Assembly: GCA_000224765.2 (NCBI GenBank)
Contig: AGAU01000043.1
Coordinates: 1-64,000, forward strand
DNA length: 64,000 nt
Direction: 5' to 3'
DNA from: SAR324 cluster bacterium JCVI-SC AAA005
Lineage (GTDB): Bacteria > SAR324 > NAC60-12
Part shown: one piece after another, positions 1-8,780 of the stretch
How the letters are laid out: the number at the start of each line of letters is the position of its first letter
How positions within the stretch are numbered: the first letter of the stretch is position 1
Notes under the pieces: model-generated
What the model was told of the DNA's origin: nothing
Database searches by the model: none
Seen by the model: only the letters and a program-made list of their open reading frames with translations
Made by a program: the position numbers and the translations under genes

Positions 1-54
1 TTTGCTCTCTACTTTGCTCTCTACTTTGCTCTCTACTTTGCTCTCTACTTTGCT
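1..54. repeat. 12-bp tandem repeat, about 4.5 copies
   Basis: The unit TTTGCTCTCTAC is repeated head to tail from the first base: four full copies and a final half copy ending in TTTGCT. The array begins at the window edge, so the true copy number is unknown. It sits in AT-rich DNA with no recognisable gene next to it. A simple slippage repeat is the plainest reading. Confidence 0.9.
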
Positions 55-740
55 AAAACTATTTTCAAAAATTTATTTCCGAATAAACCTGTTCCTCCAC
101 TTAGCAATATAGATTTAGAATTCAGCATAAATGATTTATTTAATTAAAGTTATTTTAAAGTATATTCCTATAATGTTAAAACAAATATTTATAGGAACTG
201 CAGATCTACTTAAGATTAATTTCAGATAAAAGGATTCGGATAAAACTGTTAATAAATCGATAAAATATTTTTCTGCAGACAAATTTTGTTACAAAAATAC
301 TATGAGTAATTGAACAAATAATTAATGGAAATAAATTTTCTTGGATGGATGTTAGCTTTATATAACACTTATAAAATTCTTTAAAAAGCTTGGTAAAGAT
401 AGTCATGAGTTCCCTAAATTTCATACTGTGGAAGATAAAAGTCAGGGGGAGTAAGGTGAGGATATTGTATCGATAGATTTCCAGAGCGCTAAAATAAAAT
501 AATTTGTCTTAAATATGTAAATACAAAAACCCCAAAACTGAAAAGACTTAAATAAGGCTGAAAACTAAAAGAAAAAAATGTGCTGATAAGATTGTAGTTA
601 AACTGATGAAGGAATTTGAATTCGAATCGAGAAGATTACCAAGGAGTAACAAACAGAAAATCACTAATTTAGATTTTCGGAATACTTAATAAAGGAACTA
701 CTGTGAATTTGCAAATTCTTAATTTGAAACTGTTATGACA
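55..740. other. AT-rich stretch without a recognisable gene
   Basis: About 690 bases of very AT-rich DNA downstream of the glycosyltransferase that ends at 741. The only open frame of note (206-424, minus strand, 72 residues) is rich in Ile, Phe and Lys and has no recognisable motif. It looks like a chance frame in low-GC DNA. I see no RNA gene or clear terminator. Confidence 0.5.
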
Positions 741-2075
741 TCAAGAATTATTTTTTTCAGTTTGTATAACTGTAAATAGTTTAATCCATCCATCTACAGA
801 ATTATTAGAAAATTCTTTATACCATTTTTTTGAATTTTTACTAATTTTTTCTTTAAGAGTAGTATCTGAAGATAACTTGAATAAAGCATGACAAACATCT
901 ACTTCAGTTTTTGCTTTCATATATGGATATACATTTTTTAAAGTCATTTCATAATCATCTGGAATACTTCCAATCATTGGAGTCCCTGAAGCAAGTATTT
1001 TTGCTATCGTCGTACTGTGGAAAGCATTTATCGATGATATTTCGCCGAAAGCAACATCTGCTATTTCGAAAAATCCATCCAGTTCGTTTGCAGGTATACA
1101 TGGCAAAAGATATATTTTTCCAGAAGCGACAAGCATCTTAAATTCATCCTTACATTTGCTAATTGCCCAATTCAAATCACCTCTAGTACTTATTATTAGC
1201 AGTGAATTGCTTGAAGTTTCTTTCGAAAATTTTACATATCCATTGACAAGTTTGTCGGTTCCATAAATTGGATAATTTTTATTAGTTGAAAGTAATATAA
1301 AGTCATAATTTCTTCTCAACTTCTTAATTTCTGTGCTTAACAGAAAGCTACTGTATCTTTTAATCTCATTTTCTTCATCTTTAACAGCTGCCATTGGTAT
1401 TTGCATTTTTTCTATTTTTAGACTTCTGGAACTTTCTCCCCAACTTTCTAAAAAGTGTGCATCAGGTAATGCTACGATGGAATTTTGTATGGATGTAAAT
1501 TGCATCGCTGGAATTTTATTTAATTTTACACCTGCCTGATAAAAGTCCTTAAGTCTACTATATATATTTTTAATCCTTTTTATTAACCCATTTTCAATGG
1601 TTTTTGTTTTAGAAACTTCTTTTATTGATCTGTTTTGATTTAATAATTTCTGTAGATTAATGTTATATTTATATTTTATTTCCATAAAATCTCTTGGAAA
1701 CCTTAAGTGCGGCATAATATAAGTGTCTGCACCTGTTGTAAACATTATATCCAGTTTCAAACCTGCGTATTGAAAAACAGCTGGAGCGATGTAACTACCA
1801 ACTGTTATGGTTTCTTTATCAATATATTTTTGTAGGTACTTATAAACTGTCTTAGAGTTATACGTGAAAGGATTTTCAAGAATCTCATGTCCCTCTCTAG
1901 TGCTGAACTCAATTAAGTTTTCATCACCATCTTCAAGAACGTCATAAATTCTATATGTTTTTGGTGGCTCTATAGATAAGTTCACAATTAATTTTGCATC
2001 AATGTTTCTGTGCCTCAAGAAACGGCAAAGTGATAGAAAGTTGTGGTTCGTATCATAGAAAAATCTTATTTTCAT
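741..2075 (-). CDS. Glycosyltransferase-like protein (GT-B type), AT-rich
   Basis: A 444-residue protein starting MKIRFFYDTN. The N-terminal third resembles the acceptor-binding Rossmann domain of GT4-type enzymes. The C-terminal third carries a region typical of GT-B donor domains: ADVAFGEISSINAF, then FHSTTIAKILASGTPMIGS near residues 355-380, where a donor-binding Glu and a Gly/Pro turn are usual. No signal peptide or membrane segment is seen, so a cytosolic role adding a sugar to a lipid-linked glycan is likely. Base composition is far more AT-rich than the genes after 4.4 kb, suggesting acquisition with the surface-glycan locus. Donor and acceptor cannot be told from sequence. Confidence 0.6.
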   Translation of the reverse strand: MKIRFFYDTNHNFLSLCRFLRHRNIDAKLIVNLSIEPPKTYRIYDVLEDGDENLIEFSTREGHEILENPFTYNSKTVYKYLQKYIDKETITVGSYIAPAVFQYAGLKLDIMFTTGADTYIMPHLRFPRDFMEIKYKYNINLQKLLNQNRSIKEVSKTKTIENGLIKRIKNIYSRLKDFYQAGVKLNKIPAMQFTSIQNSIVALPDAHFLESWGESSRSLKIEKMQIPMAAVKDEENEIKRYSSFLLSTEIKKLRRNYDFILLSTNKNYPIYGTDKLVNGYVKFSKETSSNSLLIISTRGDLNWAISKCKDEFKMLVASGKIYLLPCIPANELDGFFEIADVAFGEISSINAFHSTTIAKILASGTPMIGSIPDDYEMTLKNVYPYMKAKTEVDVCHALFKLSSDTTLKEKISKNSKKWYKEFSNNSVDGWIKLFTVIQTEKNNS

Positions 2076-2616
2076 TTTTTTGTACTCATTTTAAATTATG
2101 TAATCTTACCATTAATCGTGATTTAGACTTGGAAAAAACACACAATTAGAAAATGGAATTGACCCTTATGATTTTTAGAATTAATGATGTAGTATTCTCA
2201 CATTGTCTTCTTAAAAAAGATTCTTGTTCGTAAGATCAATAGAATTTTTGTAAGGCTCGAAAATTACTACACCCGGCTTGTTGAATTTTCTGAGCAATTA
2301 CGAATAGATATCTTCGTAACGGTAAACTGCTTGTTCATCGCATTCTTGGCTTTGTCTGTGGGATCAATGTTCATACCAACACAATACATGCTCCGCTAAT
2401 CCCATTGCTTACATCGTTTTGCTTTGGTACGAGCTTTGGTAGAATTTAAGAACATTCGTGTCTGCGCCAATATGCTCAGTGGGTGAAAATTCCCAACTTT
2501 TCATTGATTCACTGAATTGTCGATCGCATCATCCCACTGCAAAGTGAACTGTAAAAAGATTCCTAAATATATGCAGAATACTCTTTGAACTTCTTCTGCA
2601 GTTGTTATTCATACTC
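2076..2616. other. 540 bases without an intact gene
   Basis: The region lies between the glycosyltransferase start and the truncated gene ending at 2617. All six frames are broken by stops. Codon-like stretches on the minus strand (about 2280-2520) hint at decayed coding sequence, but I could not match them to a family. No convincing promoter, terminator or RNA was recognised. Confidence 0.4.
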
Positions 2617-2838
2617 TTAAAGCGCCCCATCTTTGAATTCTCTAGACTTTTGCTCTGCATATTCGGCACATGTCAGAAATTGATAGCCCGCTTCCAAAGC
2701 TTCTCTGTATTCTTCTTCGATTTTCGCAAAGCTGAACTGAAAATTCTTTATCCTCTGAGTAGGGCTTGTGATCAAATAAACACTTGATCGTTGGATGCAC
2801 ATTCTTCTTGGAGGAAAAAACCCTCTTTCCTTTCCTAA
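2617..2838 (-). pseudogene. 3' remnant of a gene cut by the IS5-type element
   Basis: An open minus-strand frame ends at 2617 with about 65 plausible residues (FFPPRRMC near its left part, later EEEYREALEAGYQFLTC and AEYAEQKSRE). It has no start of its own: upstream the frame runs antisense through the transposase, which is meaningless. The tail with Glu-Ala-Gly-Tyr-x-Phe and a following Tyr-Ala resembles the C-termini of polysaccharide deacetylase-like proteins that neighbour wbpG/hisH/hisF loci, but that identification is tentative. I infer that IS insertion, perhaps with deletion, removed the rest of the gene. Confidence 0.4.
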
Positions 2839-3231
2839 TTGAAGAGAAGTCCCATGACCACCAGACGCTATGCTCTCCGTGATGATCAGTGGCAACGTAT
2901 TGAGCACTTGCTCCCCGGCAGAGTGGGAACCGTCGGAGTGACTGCCAAGGATAATCGACTCTTTGTCGAGGCAGTGCTCTATCATTATCGCACAGGCATT
3001 CCCTGGCGCGATCTGCCCGAACTCTTTGGCGACTTTCGGGTGATTCATACTCGCCATATGCGCTTCAATAATCGGGGTGTCTGGCAACGGATCTTTGAAG
3101 TGCTGGCTGCCGAGGTAGACAACGAATATACCCAGATCGACAGCACGATGATTCGGGCCCGTCAACACAGTGCTGGCGCAAAAAAAGGTATCGCACCCAA
3201 GAATGTATCGGTCGCTCCAGCGGAGGTTTGA
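2839..3231 (+). CDS. IS5-family transposase, first reading frame (orfA)
   Basis: This 130-residue frame has the standard N-terminus of IS427-type transposases: RYALRDDQWQRI, the region VEAVLYHYRTGIPWRDLP, and then the first catalytic Asp in the IDSTMIRA block near residue 100. The real start may be the second Met (MTTRRYAL, base 2854). The frame ends 13 codons after a run of seven A at 3180-3186, read as AAA AAA with a preceding A, a classic -1 slippery site. Slipping there opens the frame of orfB without a stop. A single fused DDE transposase is therefore the likely active product. Confidence 0.85.
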   Translation: MKRSPMTTRRYALRDDQWQRIEHLLPGRVGTVGVTAKDNRLFVEAVLYHYRTGIPWRDLPELFGDFRVIHTRHMRFNNRGVWQRIFEVLAAEVDNEYTQIDSTMIRARQHSAGAKKGIAPKNVSVAPAEV

Positions 3232-3614
3232 CGACCAAGATCCATGCAACCTGTGATGCCCTCGGCAATCCAACGGGTTTTCATCTCAGTCCTGGTCTAG
3301 CCCATGACCTGCAGGGTGCGGACGTGTTGCTGGAAGATCTTTTGGATCAGATCAATGCCCTGTTAGAGGACAAAGCCTACGCAGCAAGAGCAAGGCTGCT
3401 GGATCGCTTGGAGGAGCACTATGTAGAAGCAGTGATTCCACCGAAGTCTAATCAGAAGCAACTCTGGGAGTTCGACCAAGACAAGTACCGCTGGCGACAC
3501 CTGATTGAGAGCTTCTTTGCCAAATTGAAGCAGTACCGGGGGATTGCCACCCGCTACGATAAGCGAGCCTGTGCTTTTCTGGGAGGTATTCACTGGGTAG
3601 CGGCTGTCATTTGA
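3228..3614 (+). CDS. IS5-family transposase, second reading frame (orfB)
   Basis: The frame encodes LTTKIHATCDALGNP, then GADVLLEDLL, and ends in the WRHLIESFFAKLKQYRGIATRYDK block typical of DDE transposases of the IS5 family, with the last catalytic Glu in that C-terminal block. The only local start is TTG at 3228. The frame is open upstream through 3187 (GRSSGG just before LTTK), so it is best read as the -1 frameshift continuation of orfA. About 128 residues are encoded here and the C-terminus (LGGIHWVAAVI) appears complete. The stop lies directly against the right terminal repeat. Confidence 0.85.
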   Translation: MTTKIHATCDALGNPTGFHLSPGLAHDLQGADVLLEDLLDQINALLEDKAYAARARLLDRLEEHYVEAVIPPKSNQKQLWEFDQDKYRWRHLIESFFAKLKQYRGIATRYDKRACAFLGGIHWVAAVI

Positions 3615-3633
3615 CTAAATTCATAACAGGCCC
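3615..3633 (-). repeat. Right terminal inverted repeat of the IS5-type element
   Basis: Read inward from the right boundary the sequence begins GGGCCTGTTATGAATT, the usual terminus of IS427-group elements. It starts one base after the orfB stop codon. The flanking tetranucleotide CTAG/TAGC is compatible with insertion at a TA-containing target, but with no left end in sight no target duplication can be confirmed. Confidence 0.6.
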
Positions 3634-4487
3634 TAGCAGAAACAACCTCGGGTTTGTTTCTGGACGTAGCACGAGGAATTTTGCAAAAGCTTTTAACATT
3701 TTATCATTGTTTTTGTTCTGCTTAATCCACTCTTCATCACTGTAGCCGGTCTGTTTTTTTCACAATAATCTTGCTGAATGAAGGATGCTGAAATAAATTC
3801 CTACTTGCCTTGCGGCTGTTCTTAGTAGTTCATTAGGAGGGCTGGGGAAAAACTTCGCAGTTATTCACCATTGGTGTTGCAAATCTCTTTGGTTGCACCT
3901 GAATACTATGAAAAGCATCTTCGGTAGTACCAGGGTTAAAATTCATCACATGAATAACTTGTTGAATTCCCTTGGATTGCTTTTGCTGGACTCGCTTCAA
4001 ATTCTTCAAGAAACTAGAGAGGCTGTATTCAGCCGTGTAATAAATTCACCAGTATATAAAAGTTTGACACCATCTGAGTAGGGGTAGAAAATATCGAGTC
4101 TTCGGTTGATGCGCATGAGTGTAGCAGGACTAATTCCTGAAGCCACTAGATAGTCATAGGCACCATAGGTCTGATGAAGTGCTGCTTGTGAAACGTGGGT
4201 TAATTCTTACTGTCCCCCTATTAACCAGTTCCTGCCTATTGTACGCAATGACATCAACCATGACATTGGGAAATCATAATCTGCAATGACTGCATTCGGT
4301 ATTTTAGTCTGATGGATGAAGGGAGCCCACTTTTCAATACTCCAAGTCTCGGCTTCTGGAGTGAAGTGGCTTAGGGTTCCTTTTCCATCATATGCATACA
4401 ACAATAAATGTGCATCAGCACCCAAATCTTGGAAGTAACGCATTAGGGCAAAGTTATTGTCGTTTATATTCTCAATCAGGCCAATTT
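3634..4487 (-). pseudogene. Decayed glycosyltransferase (GT4-like), downstream of hisF
   Basis: Reading away from hisF, the first 93 or so codons are open (VKIGLIENIND, then FQDLGADAHLLLY and LSHFTPEAETW) but have no ATG/GTG/TTG at the natural start. After a stop near 4207 another frame continues with YDYLVASGISPATLMRIN, then LDIFYPYSDGVK and GEFITRLN. After a further stop come the stretches LKRVQQKQSKGIQQV and, later, MLKAFAKFLVLRPETN up to the IS boundary. These blocks follow one another as in a single glycosyltransferase of roughly 380 residues. At least two frameshifts or stops are present, and the C-terminal part is missing beyond the insertion sequence. In life it was probably the last gene of the wbpG-hisH-hisF operon. 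Confidence 0.7.
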
Positions 4488-5249
4488 TTACAACAGTATG
4501 TCTTTCAGCTCCTGCTTTTCAGGAAAATTCACCAAAACTCCCATTCCTTTCTTCTGAAAAACAACCATACTTCCAAGCCCTACTGCAGCAGCATCAGCCT
4601 CTTTAACCACTTTTTGAATGTGATCGACGGTTCCGGCTCCACCGTGGGCAATCACGGGAATGGAAACTTGGTTGGTCACTTTTTTGATCAGCTCTTGATC
4701 AAAACCTGACCATGTCCCTTCACAATTCATTGCTGTCAATAAGATTTCGCCAGCTCCACGTTGTTCCACTTCTCTCGCCCACTCGATTGGATGCAGATCT
4801 GTGTTTTTGGTTCCACCAAAGATCTTAACTCTAGGATTTCCGAATATATTGTACTTGTAATCAATCGATACGATCACAGCCTGACTTCCATACTGTTGTG
4901 CTAACTGCTCGATCAATAATGGATTCTCAAAGGCTTGGGTATTGATCGCTATTTTTTCAATCCCGATGTCAAAAATTGCTTTTGCTTCATCCAAACCTTT
5001 GATGCCCCCTCCATAGCCAAGAGGCATGAAGCATTCATCCGCGATATCTCGCAACATTTGCAGATCGGGACCACGTTTTTTTTTTGAAGCCTGAATATCC
5101 AGAAACAATAATTCATCAACTTCCAGCTCATTAAAAATACGAACCGTATTCGCTGGGTCACCTACGTAGACAAAATTTCGGAATTGAGTCGTTTTTACTA
5201 AACTTTCCTCTCGGAGTAACAGCACTGGAATGATCCTGGTCCGGAGCAT
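4488..5249 (-). CDS. hisF: HisF-like cyclase subunit of a sugar-amidination cassette
   Basis: A 253-residue TIM barrel of the HisF family, starting at MLRTRIIPVLLL (ATG at 5249; a TTG two codons earlier would overlap hisH). It keeps VSIDYK near residue 129, YGGGIK and AHGGAG. The first catalytic Asp of true HisF (CLDV in strand 1) is replaced by LLL. The loss fits the paralogues that work with WbpG/PseA-type amidotransferases, where HisH makes ammonia and HisF only forms the channel partner. Gene order wbpG-hisH-hisF with tight overlaps supports a role in turning an acetamido group into an acetamidino group rather than in histidine synthesis. Confidence 0.85.
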   Translation of the reverse strand: MLRTRIIPVLLLREESLVKTTQFRNFVYVGDPANTVRIFNELEVDELLFLDIQASKKKRGPDLQMLRDIADECFMPLGYGGGIKGLDEAKAIFDIGIEKIAINTQAFENPLLIEQLAQQYGSQAVIVSIDYKYNIFGNPRVKIFGGTKNTDLHPIEWAREVEQRGAGEILLTAMNCEGTWSGFDQELIKKVTNQVSIPVIAHGGAGTVDHIQKVVKEADAAAVGLGSMVVFQKKGMGVLVNFPEKQELKDILL

Positions 5250-5251
5250 AG

Positions 5252-5860
5252 TCAAAGTGCAGCGAAGTTTTGGAAGAGTTGCATACCATAGCGATGGCTT
5301 TTTTCTGGATGGAACTGGACACCATAGATGTTGTTGTGTCCTATCGCCGAATCGAACTCGATGCCGTAATGGGTTTTCATAAGCGAGTGGGATGGGTCAT
5401 CGACATGCACACAATAGGAGTGGACGAAGTAATAACGTGGCTCACTATCTACTTGTGCGGTCAGTCGACTCGGTATGTTCGGTAACGCCACATTCCAACC
5501 CATGTGTGGCACATTGAGGCCCTCTTGTTTCGGGAAGCGTGACGTGGAGCCAGGAATCCAGCCTAGGCCAGGTAGTTTACCCTCCTCGCTGAAGCAGGTA
5601 AGCAACTGCATACCTAAACACACCCCGAGTATCGGTGTCTGCTCGACCAAGACTTTGTGATTCAGCACCTCCCGTAATCCAGAAACACTGTCAATACAAG
5701 TCATTGCACCGTCGAAAGCTCCCACACCCGGGAGTACAAGTTTCTCAGCCTGCCGGATAACGACTGGGTTGGACTCGATCGTTGCCCTCACCGCGATACG
5801 CTTGAACATATTTAGCAAGGACCCCAGATTGCCAATGCCGTAATTAACTATAGTGATCAT
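5252..5860 (-). CDS. hisH: HisH-like glutamine amidotransferase subunit
   Basis: A 202-residue class I glutamine amidotransferase. The catalytic Cys is in GVCLGMQLL (Cys81), with His184 and Glu186 in the FHPEKSH block; the oxyanion strand appears as LPGVGAFDGAM. It hydrolyses glutamine to supply ammonia to a partner. It overlaps wbpG by four bases (ATGA) and ends two bases before the hisF ATG, so the three subunits are probably translated together. No other histidine genes are present, so this copy belongs to the surface-sugar pathway. Confidence 0.9.
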   Translation of the reverse strand: MITIVNYGIGNLGSLLNMFKRIAVRATIESNPVVIRQAEKLVLPGVGAFDGAMTCIDSVSGLREVLNHKVLVEQTPILGVCLGMQLLTCFSEEGKLPGLGWIPGSTSRFPKQEGLNVPHMGWNVALPNIPSRLTAQVDSEPRYYFVHSYCVHVDDPSHSLMKTHYGIEFDSAIGHNNIYGVQFHPEKSHRYGMQLFQNFAAL

Positions 5861-6999
5861 GCAGGGGCTTTGTCAGGGAAGCAGTATTTTAGGTAAAAGC
5901 TCATCGGTACCAGATTGGTCTTTGCTAGTATGTAGAACAGCGGCCTCAATAGCTCGAAACGTTTTTTATAGGTCGGGTATTCTCGCCAGGACCTAGGTGG
6001 TTCCGACATAATACGCAAGTACTCAGATTCAGAAATACCTAACCGCTTCTTGAAATACGCCAACAGGTCGCCCTCAACAACCGGTGACGTACTATATTCT
6101 GCCAAGGCTTCCTCTCTAGTCATCGTTCCTCTTCTGACCAACGCTGAAAGTGTGTTGTTGCGCAGATCAACGCTGAATTTCTGTGGAAGATAGATGCTGT
6201 GGTAGAAAGCTGCCATTCGATTTTCCAAATGATGACCACCGTAATAAGACCAGTTGAATTCATTCTGCAGAAACTCTCGGGCAACTTCTTTCGAATAGTC
6301 CAAATACCAGAATGGTCGTATCTTTCTGACATGTCTAACCATCGCACTCCACAAAAATCGCGAAAATGTCATGAGTGGATACGTCTTCATCGGCATATTT
6401 CCGTATTGTTGATGTATAGCCTGAATATAGCGACCGTCAAAGTAATTTCTGCCTACGGGAGTTACACCTTCAGTGACAAAAGAATGCCCTTCGAAGACAT
6501 ACTTGAGTCCAAACTTTGACGCGACGCGATTTAACAATTCAGCGTACCCAAGATCTGTCGCTGCATCAATTTCCGCCACTCCTGCAAAAAAGAAGGATCG
6601 ATAAATATCATCTGCCTCCTTGTTATTCACGACATGCGTATACAGGTCTACGTCAAGAGCGCGCAGCACCTTGTGTATGTTTTGCGTAGCTATTGCGGAA
6701 TTCCAAGTGTTGTCATAATGGACAGCCAACGGGCGTAGTCCGAATTCCTTTGCTTTCCAAACCATATACGAAGAGTCAGTACCGCCGCTAACACCTACAA
6801 TTACATCGTAGGGCTTTCCATGCCCATCGCGCTTCATCTCATCCACAATGCCGCCAAGTAGTAACTCCCCTTTCAGTAATCCTGTGCCATAGTCCGCAGT
6901 AAGATTGTCAATCATATGACAGTAGTTGCAAACGCCAGCCTCATCGAAAAATATCGAAGGAACACGTTCGTCATAAATGCATCGGTTACAAATCTTCAT
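5857..6999 (-). CDS. wbpG: N-acetyl sugar amidotransferase (WbpG/PseA family)
   Basis: The 380-residue protein begins with two CxxC pairs (Cys4/7 and Cys24/27), a likely zinc knuckle. An ATP-pyrophosphatase P-loop SGGTDSS follows at residues 71-77. This arrangement defines the N-acetyl sugar amidotransferases, which adenylate a sugar acetamido group and replace its oxygen with ammonia to form an acetamidino group. Substrates known in the family are UDP-linked diacetamido uronic acids and CMP-pseudaminic acid. The hisH and hisF genes directly downstream supply the ammonia. The diamino-uronic genes wbpA, wbpD and wlbA lie about 28 kb away in this window, pointing to an N-acetimidoyl uronic acid, though the exact sugar is inferred. 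Confidence 0.9.
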   Translation of the reverse strand: MKICNRCIYDERVPSIFFDEAGVCNYCHMIDNLTADYGTGLLKGELLLGGIVDEMKRDGHGKPYDVIVGVSGGTDSSYMVWKAKEFGLRPLAVHYDNTWNSAIATQNIHKVLRALDVDLYTHVVNNKEADDIYRSFFFAGVAEIDAATDLGYAELLNRVASKFGLKYVFEGHSFVTEGVTPVGRNYFDGRYIQAIHQQYGNMPMKTYPLMTFSRFLWSAMVRHVRKIRPFWYLDYSKEVAREFLQNEFNWSYYGGHHLENRMAAFYHSIYLPQKFSVDLRNNTLSALVRRGTMTREEALAEYSTSPVVEGDLLAYFKKRLGISESEYLRIMSEPPRSWREYPTYKKRFELLRPLFYILAKTNLVPMSFYLKYCFPDKAPA

Positions 7000-7022
7000 A
7001 ACTTAAATAACGTGGTGCGGCA

Positions 7023-7817
7023 TTAAAGTTTTTGACAAAGTACTTCGTATACGGCAGGAAGACCATACTTGTTACCCGGGAAGAAAGGTTGCTGCCCATG
7101 TTCGCCAAACGTCGAAGTCATACCGTCACCACAAATACTAAGAATCTCAAAACCCATTGCAAGCAAGTCAGTCTTCACTAATTCCTGAGGAATGAGCATG
7201 CTGTCTCGCGGGCTACGTGAGGAAAAACCTCTACCACCAAGGTAGTTTAATGTGTGAAAAATCGAATCAATGCCCCATTGACGCGGATCGAAATCGTTAG
7301 CCGGATTATGAATTTCAAGTATGTTATGAATCATCCAACCGAGATCGTATGCATTAAAATATAAGTACCCCCCAGTCCGAAGTATGCGATAAAAATCCTT
7401 AATTGTTTGACGAAACGGTGACAATGCGAGGGCGTTATACGAAAAGATTGCATCGAAATCACCACTTCTGATCTCATCCCTCCCCATCTCAATAGCCGAA
7501 TAGTCGATATTAGTGATACCTAGTGTGCGTGAAATGTTAGTAGCAACTTCGATCCTAGTTGGATCTATATCTGTTCCCATCACCCGTGCATTGACTTCGG
7601 ATAATGCTACCGACCATTGACCAAAACCACAGCCAGCGTCTAGTACCCGATTGTGATCGACAAACCCGATTGCGCGAATCCGTGCCCTGTACTTATCTAA
7701 GTCTCCACCGTTGTAGGCGCGACTGATGAAAGAAGTATCATTATCGCTAGTCAAATTGGTTGCTTGCAGCGCCAACATGACGGCAGAATTAACTGCCGTA
7801 CTTGAATAAGAGGACAT
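7023..7817 (-). CDS. SAM-dependent methyltransferase (class I)
   Basis: A 264-residue protein with motif I VLDAGCGFGQW at residues 58-68, an acidic ribose-binding segment MGTDID about 20 residues later, and FDAIFSYNALALSPF as the post-motif II region. It is a Methyltransf_11-type Rossmann fold with no membrane segment. It lies between wbpG (23 bases away) and the formyltransferase-like gene (42 bases away), in the same orientation. It probably methylates a glycan, a sugar nucleotide, or an intermediate made by the adjacent genes. The methyl acceptor cannot be read from the sequence. Confidence 0.8.
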   Translation of the reverse strand: MSSYSSTAVNSAVMLALQATNLTSDNDTSFISRAYNGGDLDKYRARIRAIGFVDHNRVLDAGCGFGQWSVALSEVNARVMGTDIDPTRIEVATNISRTLGITNIDYSAIEMGRDEIRSGDFDAIFSYNALALSPFRQTIKDFYRILRTGGYLYFNAYDLGWMIHNILEIHNPANDFDPRQWGIDSIFHTLNYLGGRGFSSRSPRDSMLIPQELVKTDLLAMGFEILSICGDGMTSTFGEHGQQPFFPGNKYGLPAVYEVLCQKL

Positions 7818-7859
7818 ATGCTATGCCATTTAATTGGATAAGTGGTTTTGTACGCGGTC

Positions 7860-8780
7860 TTAAATTAGACGACTTCTAAGGCTTCGAAGGGTAGATATGG
7901 CTTCAGGCGATTCAAGACTGAATTCCTTCAGTAGTAACGCCCCACTACCACACGCGACTATTGGTTGATCACTCTCTCTCATTAGGATCTGACCTGGCAC
8001 CGCAAGGAAATCACCGGGATGCTCGAAAAGATCAGCACGCCAGATTGTTATAGTGTGCTGTCCTTCGAGAAAAGAAAATGCGCCATCCAGCGGCCTTGAT
8101 GAAGCTCGAATAAGTCGATGCACAGCACTGGCATCCTGCTTCCAGTCGATTCTCGCATCGTCGGCCCGTCGTGGGTAACACCGAAGCCAGTCACTGGGCA
8201 ACTGTGACTGTGGTACTGGTTTAATACTGCCGTCTTCAAGCCCATCGACCAAGGCACAAAACATCTCTGGAATTCGACCGCTCATCCATTCGTAGATGTC
8301 CGCGATGTAAGTGTCAGGTGTCAGCTTGTAGTGGTCGCGCAACAGAACCGGGCCACTATCTAGGCGGTCAGCTTCCATCTTGTGCAAACACAGTCCAATA
8401 ACTGATTCACCTCTTAAAATTGCCCAATTTGGACAGGCATTACCGCGAAAGCGAGGCAAATCGCCAGCATGAGCATTAATGACTCCATGAGGAAAAGCAG
8501 CACACACATTGGCTCCTAGGATAATCGGCCAATTAATCGAAACAGCAACCTTAGCACCGGAAGCTTCCAGAATTTTTACGGTTTCGGGTTTGTTTATTTT
8601 TGTGCCGAAAATGTAGGTGGCACCTGTAGTATCGGCAAAATCCTCGAATTCTCGCTCGGTGACGTTATAGTAAGCCTCGCTTCGAGCTGTTGCGACTAAC
8701 GATATCTCATGACCCCGCTCAAGCAACATTCGGCCGGTAGTTATGAGATCTCGTGTTCTACCAATAAGTGCGACCTTCAT
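7860..8780 (-). CDS. Formyltransferase-like enzyme (Fmt/sugar N-formyltransferase family)
   Basis: I set the start at the ATG at 8780 (MKVALIGRTRD), giving 306 residues. A longer frame upstream only overlaps the next gene. The formyltransferase core is present: Asn102 and His104 in NAHAGDLPRFRGN, and Asp141 in DRLDSGPVL, the Asn-His-Asp triad of 10-formyl-THF-dependent enzymes. The C-terminal domain is like Fmt (IDWKQDASAVHRLIRA). In this glycan context an N-formylated amino sugar is the probable product rather than formyl-methionyl-tRNA. The ATGA overlap with the gene at 8777 indicates translational coupling. Confidence 0.8.
   Translation of the reverse strand: MKVALIGRTRDLITTGRMLLERGHEISLVATARSEAYYNVTEREFEDFADTTGATYIFGTKINKPETVKILEASGAKVAVSINWPIILGANVCAAFPHGVINAHAGDLPRFRGNACPNWAILRGESVIGLCLHKMEADRLDSGPVLLRDHYKLTPDTYIADIYEWMSGRIPEMFCALVDGLEDGSIKPVPQSQLPSDWLRCYPRRADDARIDWKQDASAVHRLIRASSRPLDGAFSFLEGQHTITIWRADLFEHPGDFLAVPGQILMRESDQPIVACGSGALLLKEFSLESPEAISTLRSLRSRLI

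Larger units (their letters stand above)
2839..3633 (+). mobile_element. IS5-family (IS427-like) insertion sequence, left end not seen
   Basis: The two overlapping transposase frames (orfA 2839-3231, orfB to 3614) are followed at once by a terminal-inverted-repeat-like sequence at 3615-3633. Read inward it is GGGCCTGTTATGAATTTAG, typical of this family. The expected matching left terminus is not visible in the 60 bases before orfA, so the element may be truncated or recombined on that side. It separates a decayed glycosyltransferase (right) from the remnant at 2617-2838 (left). It is GC-richer than the surrounding remnants, which suggests a fairly recent arrival. Confidence 0.75.

Noticed and set aside
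206..424. 72-residue open frame on the minus strand
   Set aside because: Composition is simply that of AT-rich DNA; no motif, no neighbours and no ribosome binding site.
2617..3273. A 218-residue minus-strand open frame
   Set aside because: Its first two thirds are antisense to the IS5 transposase. Only the last part (to about 2838) looks like a real gene remnant.
4488..5860. hisH-hisF as part of a histidine operon
   Set aside because: No other his genes are nearby, HisF lacks a catalytic Asp, and wbpG is directly coupled upstream.
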